Source: Gammaproteobacteria bacterium
GTDB lineage: Bacteria > Pseudomonadota > Gammaproteobacteria > Xanthomonadales > Rhodanobacteraceae
Direction: 5' to 3'
Length of the DNA: 44,469 bases
NCBI GenBank assembly: GCA_004295005.1
Contig: SHNG01000128.1
Location: 1 to 44,469, forward strand
Shown here: positions 7,471 through 16,181 of the stretch, piece after piece
Position numbering within the stretch: the first letter of the stretch is position 1
Layout: the number at the start of each line of letters is the position of its first letter
Program-made: the position numbers and the translations under genes
The notes under the pieces: model-generated
Told to the model about the DNA's origin: nothing
The model's database searches: none
Seen by the model: only the letters and a program-made list of their open reading frames with translations

Positions 7471-8233
7471 GGCAGACTGCTCGGGGATGGGAAGGCTTGC
7501 ATGCTATGCGATGATCGTTGAGGTGTCATCTGCGCATGCCTGGTTGCATTGCCCGGCGCGAGCCCAGGGGGATCGCGCGGACCTGGAAATCGATGCGGCT
7601 TCGTCCTGGTTTCGCGACCGAATTTCCCGTCTCTCGTTTCGGGAAGGGTGGCACGAAGTGCCGGGTTTTTTTCCTTCTCCCGCCGGGAGAAGGTGGCACG
7701 CAGTGCCGGATGGGGGCACTGTTGGCTATGCTCCCTTGCAAGAGCTTTCAGATCGGCCTGCGGCCGCTCCGAGCTACTTTCTATTGCTTGGCCAAGAGAA
7801 AGTTGCCAAAGAGAAGGCCACCCGGGGTTCGCGCATCGCTCGCTAGGCGAGCGATGTTCCCTGCGCGACTGGCCCGCCACGGGCCGGCACGAACTCGGCC
7901 GTTCCTGGCCTCGAACATGCGTGCCTTGCTCCCGTGTCGGACTGCGTTGCTCGGCGCGCACCACGGGAGTTTGCGCGGACCTGGAATTCGGTGCGCCTTC
8001 GTCCTCGTTTCGCGACCTGATTTCCCGTCTCCCGTCTCGGGAGAATGTGGCACGAAGTGCCGCCTTGCCGTTGTCCCTGCGCAGGCAGGGACCCAGCGCC
8101 TTTCCTTTCGTCGGAGCGCTGATGCCGACATGCGCGACAGCGTATTTGTCGAAGCAGAAGCGTTCCGATCGGCCTTTGGCCGATCGGAAGGTTCTTGTGT
8201 TGGCCTTGTGCGGGTGAACTGAGAGGCAGAGTT
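7471..8233. repeat. Hairpin-rich intergenic repeat mosaic
   Basis: A 763-bp gap inside the kynurenine cluster with no credible gene. It holds two diverged direct copies of a roughly 117-bp unit at 7546-7662 and 7944-8061. Both end in the hairpin GGCAC-GAA-GTGCC; a sister GGCAC-GCA-GTGCC is at 7695-7707. Other perfect hairpins are CCTTCTCCC-GCC-GGGAGAAGG (7673-7693), a 10-bp stem with loop TAG (7834-7856), GGCCCG-CCA-CGGGCC (7871-7885), an 8-bp stem at 8073-8092 and a 12-bp stem at 8163-8189. The region around 7780-7830 resembles low-complexity repeat DNA that is often mis-called as protein in xanthomonads. These are REP-like dispersed elements; a T-run after 7662 could act as a plus-strand terminator. 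Confidence 0.75.
8163..8189. repeat. Perfect 12-bp inverted repeat with TTT loop
   Basis: TTCCGATCGGCC, loop TTT, then GGCCGATCGGAA. It lies 45-71 nt downstream of the deaminase gene stop on the minus strand, so it could act as an RNA 3' end stabiliser or attenuator for the upstream operon half. There is no T-run after the stem on either strand, so a classic intrinsic terminator is not supported. A decayed relative is at about 7750-7775. Confidence 0.7.
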
Positions 8234-8653
8234 TCAGGTTTCAGCAATCGCCGCGATGCACTTCAGTTCAATGGCGATTGGTGTGGGCAGTGCAGTGATG
8301 CCGAGTGTGGTTCGGCAGGGCTGCGCTGTCGTGAAGAACTCGGCATAGACACGGTTGTAGGTGGCGAAGTCACGTTGCATGTCGGTGAGGAACACGATGA
8401 CATCGACGAGGTCTTCCCAACGCGCTCCGCTGGCTTCGAGAACGGCACGCACATTGGCAAATACCTGCCGGCATTGGGCTTCGATGTCGTAGGAAACCAG
8501 GTGACCCTGCTCGTCGTGCACGTTGCCCGGGATTGAATTGTCTCCGGGGCGTCGCGGACCCACGCCGGACAGGAACAAGAGGTTGCCGACGCGTCGGGCA
8601 TGCGGATAGGCGCCGACGGCCTTGGGGGCAGTGTCTGTGACGATGCCGTTCAT
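8234..8653 (-). CDS. nbaF: RidA-family 2-aminomuconate deaminase
   Basis: RidA/YjgF-fold deaminase; in this setting the expected reaction is hydrolytic deamination of 2-aminomuconate to 4-oxalocrotonate. The 139-residue product has the family layout: VGAYPHARRVGNLLFLSGVG near the N terminus, QCRQVFANVRAVLEASGARWEDLVDV in the middle, TYNRVYAEFF, and a C-terminal CRTTLGITALP followed by IELKCIAAI. The Arg in CRTTLG corresponds to the conserved RidA active-site Arg. The ATG at 8653 overlaps the stop of the upstream ChaN-like gene (ATGA); an extension to 8746 would lie inside that gene. The aminomuconate role rests on neighbours; generic enamine/imine deaminase (RidA) is the fallback. Confidence 0.9.
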   Translation of the reverse strand: MNGIVTDTAPKAVGAYPHARRVGNLLFLSGVGPRRPGDNSIPGNVHDEQGHLVSYDIEAQCRQVFANVRAVLEASGARWEDLVDVIVFLTDMQRDFATYNRVYAEFFTTAQPCRTTLGITALPTPIAIELKCIAAIAET

Positions 8654-10032
8654 GGCGCAGATCCCGGGACGGTAATTTGTTCCCGATGACTGATGTTGTT
8701 GCTGCGGTCGCGCGAATAGATTTCGTAGCGGCCGGGTCGCAACCATAGGTCGGCTACGGGTTCAGGGTCGCTGCTCTGGCGCACCTTGTCGTCATGACCC
8801 ACCAGGCGCGACTTGAATTCGATGACCAGACGATCTGCGGGAATTGCCGCCTCCGGCTGGCCAAGGGGACGTGCCTCCACCATGCAGGGATATTGCTTGT
8901 CACACATGTGGCCAGTGACCTCGAAGGGTTTGCGTAGGCCGCCGAGGGCAAGCCAGGTAGGGCGTCCCTTTTGCAGGTCCTGTTCCGGAAAGAACACGCT
9001 GACATCGTAAGCATCCTTCTTGAGTGCCCAGGGCTTGTCGTCCTTGTCAATGAAAACGATCGGTTCGCGTGGTGCCAGTTTGGACATCACCGCACGGTAG
9101 TACGGGTGATCGCTGGCGGATTTCTCATGCGAGATCAGCATGGTCTGTTCAATCGTCAGCGGATCGATGTCGGTGATGCGGGCAAAATGTTGCGCCATCG
9201 CCTTGCCATCAAGATATTTTCCGTGCTCCTGGATGTGGGCGTAACCGGCGTTGACGACAAGGCGGGCATCCGGATGATCCTTGAAGACCTGGCGCTTGAG
9301 ATTGCGGGCCTGGTCGGCCTCGCGCGCATCGCCCGTCGAGTCACTGGATTCATAGGCATAGACCCGGTAACCCAACTTGATCGCAGCATTGATCATGTCC
9401 GCATAGACTGGCTCCTCCGTGTAGAAACCGGATGCCGATGTGGTGTACCCGCGCTTGATCAAGTCTTCGATGTCGTCCGGATACAGCGTTTCTGATGCAA
9501 ACGAATCGAAACCTTCCGCGCGCAAACGGGCCAGCATCTGCACGGTGAGGCTTCGGGTTTGCGGATTGCTGTGGTTTTCATTGAAGAACACCGCCTGTCT
9601 CCCCTTGGCAAGCCGCGCGATGGCATCGACAGCAGGCTCGGCATGGTATCCGCCCTCATCCAGTGGCGATGGGGAATCATCGCGAGCCGCCTTCTGCACG
9701 ATGGAAAAACTGGTTCGGGCACCGGGATAGTTGCCAACCCAGGTCTGGTACCAACTCAGGTACTGGTTGAAGATCACGCGGAAGGCAAAATCGTTGCTGT
9801 TGGCGTAGGCATCACGCATGAACAGGTACTGGGCCAGCAACCCGCTGCGACGCTTGGCTTCGGCCATGATGCGCTCGGAGGTGGCAACGGCTTCCTGTTG
9901 CTGATGCACGCTGGCGGTTCCCGTGGGCGCTTCTTCGGCGAACACCGAAATGCTGAGAGTGGCCAGCAGCAACAGTGCCGGCAGTGACGTCTTGAGCGTG
10001 GCTCTGGCCGGAATCGGAGTGGCAATGCGCAT
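8650..10032 (-). CDS. Secreted ChaN/TraB-like (Tiki-superfamily) protein of unknown function
   Basis: A 460-residue protein with an N-terminal signal peptide (hydrophobic stretch about residues 17-31, ending ISVFAEE). Residues about 130-290 resemble the EreA/ChaN/Tiki fold. QAVFFNENHSNPQTRSL supplies the Glu-x-His pair, then FDSFASETLYPDD, YRVYAYESSD, and ARLVVNAGYAHIQEHGKYL with a GYAH motif. Such proteins bind haem or act as metalloproteases or esterases; which applies here is unknown. The C-terminal 100 residues look like a separate beta-rich domain ending in LRPGRYEIYSRDRSNN. It sits between the semialdehyde dehydrogenase and the deaminase, with an ATGA overlap to the latter, so it is co-expressed with the pathway. 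I saw no membrane anchor other than the signal peptide. Confidence 0.75.
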   Translation of the reverse strand: MRIATPIPARATLKTSLPALLLLATLSISVFAEEAPTGTASVHQQQEAVATSERIMAEAKRRSGLLAQYLFMRDAYANSNDFAFRVIFNQYLSWYQTWVGNYPGARTSFSIVQKAARDDSPSPLDEGGYHAEPAVDAIARLAKGRQAVFFNENHSNPQTRSLTVQMLARLRAEGFDSFASETLYPDDIEDLIKRGYTTSASGFYTEEPVYADMINAAIKLGYRVYAYESSDSTGDAREADQARNLKRQVFKDHPDARLVVNAGYAHIQEHGKYLDGKAMAQHFARITDIDPLTIEQTMLISHEKSASDHPYYRAVMSKLAPREPIVFIDKDDKPWALKKDAYDVSVFFPEQDLQKGRPTWLALGGLRKPFEVTGHMCDKQYPCMVEARPLGQPEAAIPADRLVIEFKSRLVGHDDKVRQSSDPEPVADLWLRPGRYEIYSRDRSNNISHREQITVPGSAP

Positions 10033-10078
10033 GATTTTTCCTCCGTGGCACTACGAAAGTGTGCCGTTTGTTGGCAGT

Positions 10079-11536
10079 TCAGCCGCTCTGGATGCAGACA
10101 TTGCGTGCCTCGGTGAAGAAGCGCAGCGCGTCAACGCCACCTTCACGCCCCAGCCCCGAGTTCTTGACGCCACCAAACGGCGTGCGCAGGTCGCGCGACA
10201 GCCAGCAATTGATCCAGACGATGCCGAATTCCAGGCGAGCAGCGAGCCGGTGTGCGCGCTTGAGGTCGCTGGTCCACAGCGATGCGGCCAAGCCGTAGTC
10301 GCTGTGGTTGGCGATGCGAATGGCATCTTCCTCGTCATCGAAGGGAATCAGGCTCACCACCGGGCCGAATATCTCCTGCTGGTTGGTTTGGCAAGCCGGA
10401 TCCAGCCCTTCAATCACGGTCGGTTCGATGAACCAGCCCTCTGCGCAGCGGCCGGGAATGGTCAGCGCATGGCCGCCACAGGCAAGCGTGCCGCCTTCCG
10501 CATGAGCCGTTGCAATGGCGGACATCACCTTGTCGAAATGCGGCTTCGACACCAGCGCGCCTTGCTGAGTGTCCGCATCACGCGGGTCACCCACGCGCAG
10601 CGCCTTGACCGCGGCGAGGTATCGCTCGCGAAATTCCGCATAGATTGATCGTTGCACCAGCAGGCGCGATCCGCACAGGCAGATTTCCCCCTGGTTGGCG
10701 AAGCCCGAGCGCACGATGGTGGCCAGGTTCGCATCGTTGAACTCGAAATCGGCAAACACGATGGCCGGATTCTTGCCACCCATCTCCAGCGACAGCTTCT
10801 TGAACATGGGGGCCGCGCTGCTGGCTATGCTGGCGCCGGTTCGCGTGCTGCCGGTGAATGAAATCGCCTTGACCTTCTCGTGCTCGACGATGGCTTGGCC
10901 CACCGTGGCACCCTCGCCATGCACGATGTTGAGCACGCCAGGTGGAAAGCCTGCGGCGGCACTCAGCTCAGCGAGTCGGGCGGCCGTGCAGGGCGTGATC
11001 TCGGATGGTTTGGCCACCACGGCGTTGCCTGCGGCGAGGGCTGGGGCAACCTTCCAGGTGAACAGGTACAGCGGCAGGTTCCAGGGCGAGATGCAGCCCA
11101 CCACGCCAATGGGCTGGCGCAGGGTGAAGTTGAGCGTCTCGTTCGATGTCAGGTGCGCTTCGCTGGGCCACTGGGTGACGGCCGCGGCAAAGAAGCGCAG
11201 GTTGCTCACCGCGCGCGGGATATCGAGTTCGCGCGCGAGCGCAACGGGCTTGCCGTTGTCCCGCGATTCCAGCTCGGCCAGCGCGTCGAGCTCGGCCTCG
11301 ATGAGATCGGCCAGGCGCATCAGGCAGCGGGCGCGATCCTCGGGTCGGGTGTTTGCCCAGCCAGCGCTGGCGCGGCTCGCCGCCTGCACCGCGATTTCAA
11401 CATCAGTCGCGGTCGAAGCCGGACACTGGGCAAACACCTTGCCGGTGGCCGGTTCGAACACATCCAGATGGCGGTCTTCGCTGGGAGCCTGGGGCCGGCC
11501 ATCGATCCAGTTGTGCAGTTTCAGCATGGGTTCCAT
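10079..11536 (-). CDS. nbaE: 2-aminomuconate 6-semialdehyde dehydrogenase (aldehyde dehydrogenase family)
   Basis: NAD-dependent ALDH oxidising 2-aminomuconate semialdehyde to 2-aminomuconate. The 485-residue protein is full length. The oxyanion Asn153 lies in SPWNLPLYLFTWK and the cofactor loop is in FTGSTRTGASI. The general base Glu251 lies in LEMGGKNPA and the nucleophile Cys286 in NQGEICLCGSR; these are followed by EIFGPVVSLIPF. The C-terminal SRDLRTPFGGVKNSGLGREGG is characteristic of the 2-hydroxymuconic/2-aminomuconic semialdehyde subgroup. It is the first gene of the cluster on the minus strand; the 89 bp upstream to the peptidase gene should hold its promoter. The specific substrate is inferred from family subgroup plus the ACMSD and deaminase nearby. 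Confidence 0.93.
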   Translation of the reverse strand: MEPMLKLHNWIDGRPQAPSEDRHLDVFEPATGKVFAQCPASTATDVEIAVQAASRASAGWANTRPEDRARCLMRLADLIEAELDALAELESRDNGKPVALARELDIPRAVSNLRFFAAAVTQWPSEAHLTSNETLNFTLRQPIGVVGCISPWNLPLYLFTWKVAPALAAGNAVVAKPSEITPCTAARLAELSAAAGFPPGVLNIVHGEGATVGQAIVEHEKVKAISFTGSTRTGASIASSAAPMFKKLSLEMGGKNPAIVFADFEFNDANLATIVRSGFANQGEICLCGSRLLVQRSIYAEFRERYLAAVKALRVGDPRDADTQQGALVSKPHFDKVMSAIATAHAEGGTLACGGHALTIPGRCAEGWFIEPTVIEGLDPACQTNQQEIFGPVVSLIPFDDEEDAIRIANHSDYGLAASLWTSDLKRAHRLAARLEFGIVWINCWLSRDLRTPFGGVKNSGLGREGGVDALRFFTEARNVCIQSG

Positions 11537-11625
11537 GTTGCCAGCTTAGCCGCTTGCATCGCCTTGAGACACCCTGCCAGTGCACCGCACGGCTGGCCCC
11601 CGCATGGGCGGGAGCCAGTCGGTGG

Positions 11626-13782
11626 TCACTGCCCTTGCTGCGTCAGGCCGCGACGCTCGAGCAGGGGCTGCACGTACGGATCGCCACCGCTGAAGTTGCG
11701 GAACAGGACCATTGCATCCTCGGACCCGCCGCGGGAGAGCAGGGTGTTGCGGAAATGGTCGCCGTTCCTGCGGGTGAGACCGCCGTTCTTCTTGAACCAC
11801 TCCACGCTGTCCGCATCCAGCACTTCGCTCCAGATGTAGGAGTAGTAGCCGGCCGAGTAGCCGCCCATGATGTGCGAGAAATAGGTGGTGCGATAGCGCG
11901 GTGGCACCGGGGCGAAATCCACTCCGGCACGCTTGAGTGCGGCAGCCTCGAATTCCAGCACGCCATCCGCCTGTGGCGCCTGCGCGGCGCTGATCTGGTG
12001 CCAGGCCTGATCGAGCAGGGCGGCCCCCAGGTATTCGGTGGTGGCAAAACCCTGGTTGAACTTTTCCGATGCTTTGACCTTGTCCAGCAGGGCCTGCGGC
12101 AGCGCCTCTCCGGTCTTGTAGTGCTTGGCGTAGTTCTTCAGCACTTCCGGCCAGGCAACCCACATCTCGTTGACCTGGGACGGATACTCCACGAAGTCGC
12201 GTGGTACCGAAGTGCCGGAGAAGCGCGGGTACTTCACGTTCGAGAACATGCCGTGCAGGGCGTGGCCAAATTCGTGGAAGGCGGTGTTGACCTCGGAATA
12301 GGTGAGCAGGGTCGGCTCGCCGTCCGCCGGCTTGGGCACGTTCAGGTGATTGGCGATCACGGGCTTGTCGCCAAACAAACCGGACTGCGAAACGTAGGCG
12401 TTGGCCCAGGCTCCGCCGCGCTTGTTGCTGCGCGCGTAGTAATCCACGATGAACAGGGCCAGTGCCGAGCCGTCCTCGTTGAACACTTCGAAGATGCGCG
12501 TATCGGGCAGATACTTCGGCAGGTCCTTGCGCTCCTTGAAGGTCAAGCCGTACAGCTTGTTGGCGGCGAAGAACACACCATTCTCGAGCACGTTGTTCAT
12601 CTCGAAATACGGGCGCAATTGCTGTTCATCGAAGGCGTATTTCTGCTGGCGAACCTTTTCCGTGTAATAGGCCCAGTCGGAAGCATCCACCTTGAAGGTG
12701 CCGCCTTCGGCGTCGATCACCTTCTGGATGTCTGCCGCTTCGGCGCGGGCATTGGCAACGGCCGGTGGAGCCAATTGCCCCATCAGCTTGTTGACCGCCT
12801 CGATGCTGCCTGCGGTCTGGTCTTGCAACACATAGTCGGCGTGGTTCTTGTATCCGAGCAGGGCTGCACGTTCGGCTCGCAGTTTCACCGTCTGCGCCAC
12901 GATGGCGCGATTGTCGTTGTCTCCGCCGTGGCTGCCGCGATTCAGGGAAGCCTTCATGATGCGTTCGCGCAGTTCGCGATTCTTGAGTGAGGCCAGCGAC
13001 GGCTGTCCGCTGGTGTTCATCAGCGCGATCACGAATTTGCCATCGAGCTTGCGCGCCTTGGCCGCTTCCGCAGCCGCCGAAATCGCGTCATCGGTGAGGC
13101 CGTCAAGCTGGCTGCGGTCATCCACCACCACCGCATCGGCGTTGCTCTCCTTGAGCAGGTTCTGGCTGAAACGCGTCGCCAGGGATGCCAGCTCGGCATT
13201 GATGGCCTTGAGGCGTGTCTTGTCGGCGTCCGCAAGGCGTGCGCCTGCGCGCACAAAGTCGGTGTGATAACGCTCGACCAGACGCTTCGACTCCGCATCA
13301 AGCTTTAGGGAATCGCGCTGGTCGAAGATTGCCTTGACTCGCGCATACAGCTTGCCATTGAGCAGGATGGCGTCAGTGTGCGCGGCCAGGCGTGGAGCAA
13401 GCTTGGTTTGCAGCGCCTGGATCGCGTCATTGGTATTGGTGCCCGCTTGGGAAAAGAACACTCGCGATACGCGTTCCAGCAGCTGGCCACTGCGCTCCAT
13501 GGCGACAATGGTGTTTTCGAAACTGGCTGCTTGCGGATTGTTGGCAATGGCCTCGATTTCGGCGCGGTTGTCGGCCATGCCCTTGTCGAAGGCTGGCTCG
13601 TAATCCTCGTTGTGGATCTTGTCGAACTGCGGAAAGTGATAGGGCAGAGGACTGGGCGAGAAGAACGGATTTTCGTTGGCCGCTTTCGCGGTTGTGCCGT
13701 CCGCGCCAGCAAATGCAGACAGGGGCATGGCGAAAACAAGGGCAATGGCCAGGGAGGTGGCCAGGTTCAGGCGAAGAGACAT
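11626..13782 (-). CDS. dcp: Secreted M3-family zinc metallopeptidase (dipeptidyl carboxypeptidase-like)
   Basis: A 718-residue oligopeptidase of family M3 (thimet oligopeptidase/Dcp group). A signal peptide spans the first ~24 residues, ending in PLSAFAGA, so a periplasmic site is likely, as for E. coli Dcp. The zinc site is TAFHEFGHALHGMFS, with His503, Glu504 and His507, and the third ligand Glu follows in the FVEYPSQVNEMW segment. SYIWSEVLDADS near the C terminus is the substrate-binding helix of the family. I use ATG 13782 because the signal peptide begins there; the longer reading to 13902 has no family similarity. It removes dipeptides from peptide C termini. Its substrates here are unknown. 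Confidence 0.94.
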   Translation of the reverse strand: MSLRLNLATSLAIALVFAMPLSAFAGADGTTAKAANENPFFSPSPLPYHFPQFDKIHNEDYEPAFDKGMADNRAEIEAIANNPQAASFENTIVAMERSGQLLERVSRVFFSQAGTNTNDAIQALQTKLAPRLAAHTDAILLNGKLYARVKAIFDQRDSLKLDAESKRLVERYHTDFVRAGARLADADKTRLKAINAELASLATRFSQNLLKESNADAVVVDDRSQLDGLTDDAISAAAEAAKARKLDGKFVIALMNTSGQPSLASLKNRELRERIMKASLNRGSHGGDNDNRAIVAQTVKLRAERAALLGYKNHADYVLQDQTAGSIEAVNKLMGQLAPPAVANARAEAADIQKVIDAEGGTFKVDASDWAYYTEKVRQQKYAFDEQQLRPYFEMNNVLENGVFFAANKLYGLTFKERKDLPKYLPDTRIFEVFNEDGSALALFIVDYYARSNKRGGAWANAYVSQSGLFGDKPVIANHLNVPKPADGEPTLLTYSEVNTAFHEFGHALHGMFSNVKYPRFSGTSVPRDFVEYPSQVNEMWVAWPEVLKNYAKHYKTGEALPQALLDKVKASEKFNQGFATTEYLGAALLDQAWHQISAAQAPQADGVLEFEAAALKRAGVDFAPVPPRYRTTYFSHIMGGYSAGYYSYIWSEVLDADSVEWFKKNGGLTRRNGDHFRNTLLSRGGSEDAMVLFRNFSGGDPYVQPLLERRGLTQQGQ

Positions 13783-14121
13783 GGTTCGAGATTCCGGAGT
13801 ACGGGTAAGGCCGATCTTAGGCCATTCGGCCGCAACGCGACCCATGGCAAAAGTCAGGTTGATGCAACAAGGATAGATTGTTTTCGTTCGTGGTGAGCCC
13901 ATCGTCTGTGCTCAAGGCAGGCTTGTCGAACCATGGATGGAATCAGGGCACTACACACTCTGCCTTCGAATGTCAGGACAGGCCCTTCGGCAATCCCAGG
14001 ACGAGTGGGTCATGATCAGCGTTGCCTTGAGCAATGGACCGCATCCGGCCGGTCGTGACAGGATGCGCCGCCGTGCGCCGCTGGCTGGGGCGGCATAGTG
14101 GCATAAAGGAAGCGGATCGCC
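13783..14121. other. Intergenic region between divergent dcp and rluF
   Basis: 339 bases with presumably both promoters. I see no repeat, no RNA gene and no convincing small gene. The only usable signal is AAAGGA about 14 nt before the rluF start. Confidence 0.5.
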
Positions 14122-14835
14122 ATGCGACTCAACAAGATCATCAGTGAAAGTGGACATTGCTCCCGACGCGAAGCGGATCGCCTGATCGCAGCACGCAAGG
14201 TGACGATCAACGGCGTGGTCGCGCGCATCGGTGAGAGTGTTGCCGAGGGCGACGAGATCCTTGTCGAGGGACGGCCACTGGTGCAGCGCAAGAGCGCGCC
14301 GGGCACTCGCAAGCATGTCTACATTGCGCTCAACAAGCCGGTCGGCATCACCTGCACCACGGAAACCCATGTCAAGGGCAATATCATCGACTTCATTGAC
14401 CATCAGCAACGCATCTTTCCGATCGGTCGCTTGGACAAGGACTCGGAAGGGCTGATCCTGTTGACCAGCAATGGCGATATCGTCAACGAACTGCTGCGCT
14501 CGGAGAACAACCACGAAAAGGAATACCTGGTTGGAGTCAACCAGGCGGTGACCACGGAATTCCTTGCCGGCATGGCGCGTGGCGTGCGCGTGCATGGGCA
14601 GATGACCCAGCCCTGTCGAACGCGCAAGATTGCCCGCTTTGGGTTCAGCATCGTGCTCACCCAGGGCTTGAACCGGCAGATTCGACTGATGGCTGCCGCG
14701 TTCGGCTATCGGGTCAAGCAGTTGCGTAGGGTGCGCATTGTCAACGTCAAGCTGGGTGCCTTGAAGGTGGGCCAGTGGCGAAACCTTTCGGATGCCGAGT
14801 TGCGCGGTTTGCTGCCTGATCGCAGCGAGTGGTGA
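14122..14835 (+). CDS. rluF: 23S rRNA pseudouridine(2604) synthase RluF
   Basis: Isomerises a uridine of 23S rRNA to pseudouridine; the RsuA/RluF-type enzymes act in the cytosol on the ribosome. The 237-residue product has an N-terminal S4 RNA-binding domain (MRLNKIISESGHCSRREADRLI). The catalytic motif is in PIGRLDKDSEGLILL, where the Asp is the nucleophile, followed by NNHEKEYLVGV and the GLNRQIRLMAAAFGYRVKQLRR block that distinguishes RluF from RsuA. It is transcribed alone and its stop codon directly abuts the stop codon of the convergent flavoprotein gene with no spacer. Confidence 0.94.
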   Translation: MRLNKIISESGHCSRREADRLIAARKVTINGVVARIGESVAEGDEILVEGRPLVQRKSAPGTRKHVYIALNKPVGITCTTETHVKGNIIDFIDHQQRIFPIGRLDKDSEGLILLTSNGDIVNELLRSENNHEKEYLVGVNQAVTTEFLAGMARGVRVHGQMTQPCRTRKIARFGFSIVLTQGLNRQIRLMAAAFGYRVKQLRRVRIVNVKLGALKVGQWRNLSDAELRGLLPDRSEW

Positions 14836-16077
14836 TCAGTCACGGTTGACCCGGGCCGCAGCAGCGGCACCGGCAATGAATCCACCAGCCATCGATGCCG
14901 TGAGCAGATAGCCACCGGTTGGGGCTTCCCAGTCGAGCATTTCGCCGGCGCAGAACACGCCAGGCATGGCGCGCAGCATCAGGTTCTCGTCGACTGCGGA
15001 AAGGGCAACGCCGCCTGCGCTGCTGATGGCTTCCTCGATGGGACGCGGGCGCAGCAGGCGCAAGGGCAGGGCCTTGATCGCTTGTGCCAGGCGAGCCGGG
15101 TCATCGAAGACGTCACGCTTCAGGATCTCGTGCAAAAGCGCGGACTTGGCGCCATCGATTCCCGCATGGCGATGCAGATGCTTGGACATGGAATGGCTGC
15201 CGCGAGGCTTGGCAAGATCGCGTTGCAGGCGTGCGTGGTCGCGCAATGGTGCGAGGTCGAGATGAACCTGCACGGTGCCGTCGCGGACGATGGCCTCGCG
15301 CAGTCCGGCTGACAATGCATAGACCAGGCTGCCTTCGATGCCGGTTTCGGTGAGTACGAACTCGCCCTGGCGACGGATGGATGTGCCGGACGGATCGGTC
15401 CAGGTCATCGCCACTGGTTTGATCGGAGCGCCGGCGAAGCGGGATGCGAGATGGCGACTCCAGCCCACGTCGAATCCGCAGTTGGCCGCTTGCAAAGCCG
15501 TCACTTCGATGCCGCGTTCGCGCAGCAGCGGCACCCATGCGGCATTGGATCCGAGCACCGGCCAACTGCCGCCGCCCAGGGCAAGCACGGTCGCTGACGC
15601 GTTGACGAGGCTCTCGCGACCATCGTGGACGAAGCGCAAGTCTCCATTGCCGTTCCAGCCCAACCAATCGTGGTTGACATGAAATTGCACGCCTTCGGTG
15701 CGCAGTCGGCGTACCCAGGCACGCAACAACGGTGCCGCCTTGAGGTCGTGCGGAAACACGCGGCCGGAGCTGCCGACAAAGGTTTCTACACCGAGCCCCG
15801 CGGCCCACGCGCGCATGGCATCGGCATCGAATTGTCTGAGCCAGTCTGCAACCGGTCCCGGATGCGGGCGGAAGCGCGTGATGAACTGTTCGAAGGGTTC
15901 GGAGTGGGTGAGGTTGAGTCCACCCTTGCCGGCAATCAGGAACTTGCGCGCGACCGAACCCATGCGGTCGTAGACAGACACGCGCCTGGCGCCGCTGGCC
16001 AGGGCGGATTCGGCGGCCATCAATCCGGCAGGGCCTGCGCCGATGATGACGATCTGATTGCGATCCGGGGTGGGCAT
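14836..16077 (-). CDS. BaiN/HI0933-type NAD(P)/FAD-dependent oxidoreductase (TIGR03862-like)
   Basis: A 413-residue flavoprotein of the HI0933/YhiN superfamily. The FAD-binding GxGxxG is in IVIIGAGPAGLMAAESAL; next come KFLIAGKGGLNLTHSEP, the hallmark of this family, SSGRVFPHDLKAAPLLRAW, and VLALGGGSWP. The C terminus has SSAGGVALSAVDENLML and the second FAD block PGVFCAGEMLDWEAPTGGYLL. The physiological reaction is unknown; relatives act on bile acid intermediates or unknown substrates. I start at ATG 16077, just before TPDRNQIVIIG; nine extra residues are possible from 16104. It is convergent with rluF and divergent from the rhomboid gene. Confidence 0.9.
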   Translation of the reverse strand: MPTPDRNQIVIIGAGPAGLMAAESALASGARRVSVYDRMGSVARKFLIAGKGGLNLTHSEPFEQFITRFRPHPGPVADWLRQFDADAMRAWAAGLGVETFVGSSGRVFPHDLKAAPLLRAWVRRLRTEGVQFHVNHDWLGWNGNGDLRFVHDGRESLVNASATVLALGGGSWPVLGSNAAWVPLLRERGIEVTALQAANCGFDVGWSRHLASRFAGAPIKPVAMTWTDPSGTSIRRQGEFVLTETGIEGSLVYALSAGLREAIVRDGTVQVHLDLAPLRDHARLQRDLAKPRGSHSMSKHLHRHAGIDGAKSALLHEILKRDVFDDPARLAQAIKALPLRLLRPRPIEEAISSAGGVALSAVDENLMLRAMPGVFCAGEMLDWEAPTGGYLLTASMAGGFIAGAAAAARVNRD

Positions 16078-16181
16078 GGATGCAGTGTCGCATGCCCGCG
16101 TCATCGGTCGGATGCGATACTGCCGGTCCCGGTACGTCGATGGATGTGCCTGTCTCCATTTCCGACGCCACAGGAGCCACC

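Noticed and set aside
7650-7672. Intrinsic terminator (GGCAC-GAA-GTGCC plus T-run)
   Set aside because: The T-run follows on the plus strand, where no gene is upstream; the stem is only 5 bp and belongs to a repeat family. Not called as a functional terminator.
7518-8247. Several overlapping open frames in the hairpin mosaic on both strands
   Set aside because: All are made of repeat sequence, with no consistent start signals or family motifs; this type of DNA is often mis-called as protein.
11353-12990. Plus-strand open frame of 545 codons opposite dcp and nbaE
   Set aside because: Antisense shadow of two well-supported genes; it spans both of them and the intergenic gap.
13951-14595. Minus-strand open frame of 214 codons opposite rluF
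   Set aside because: Antisense shadow; rluF on the plus strand has full catalytic and S4 motifs.
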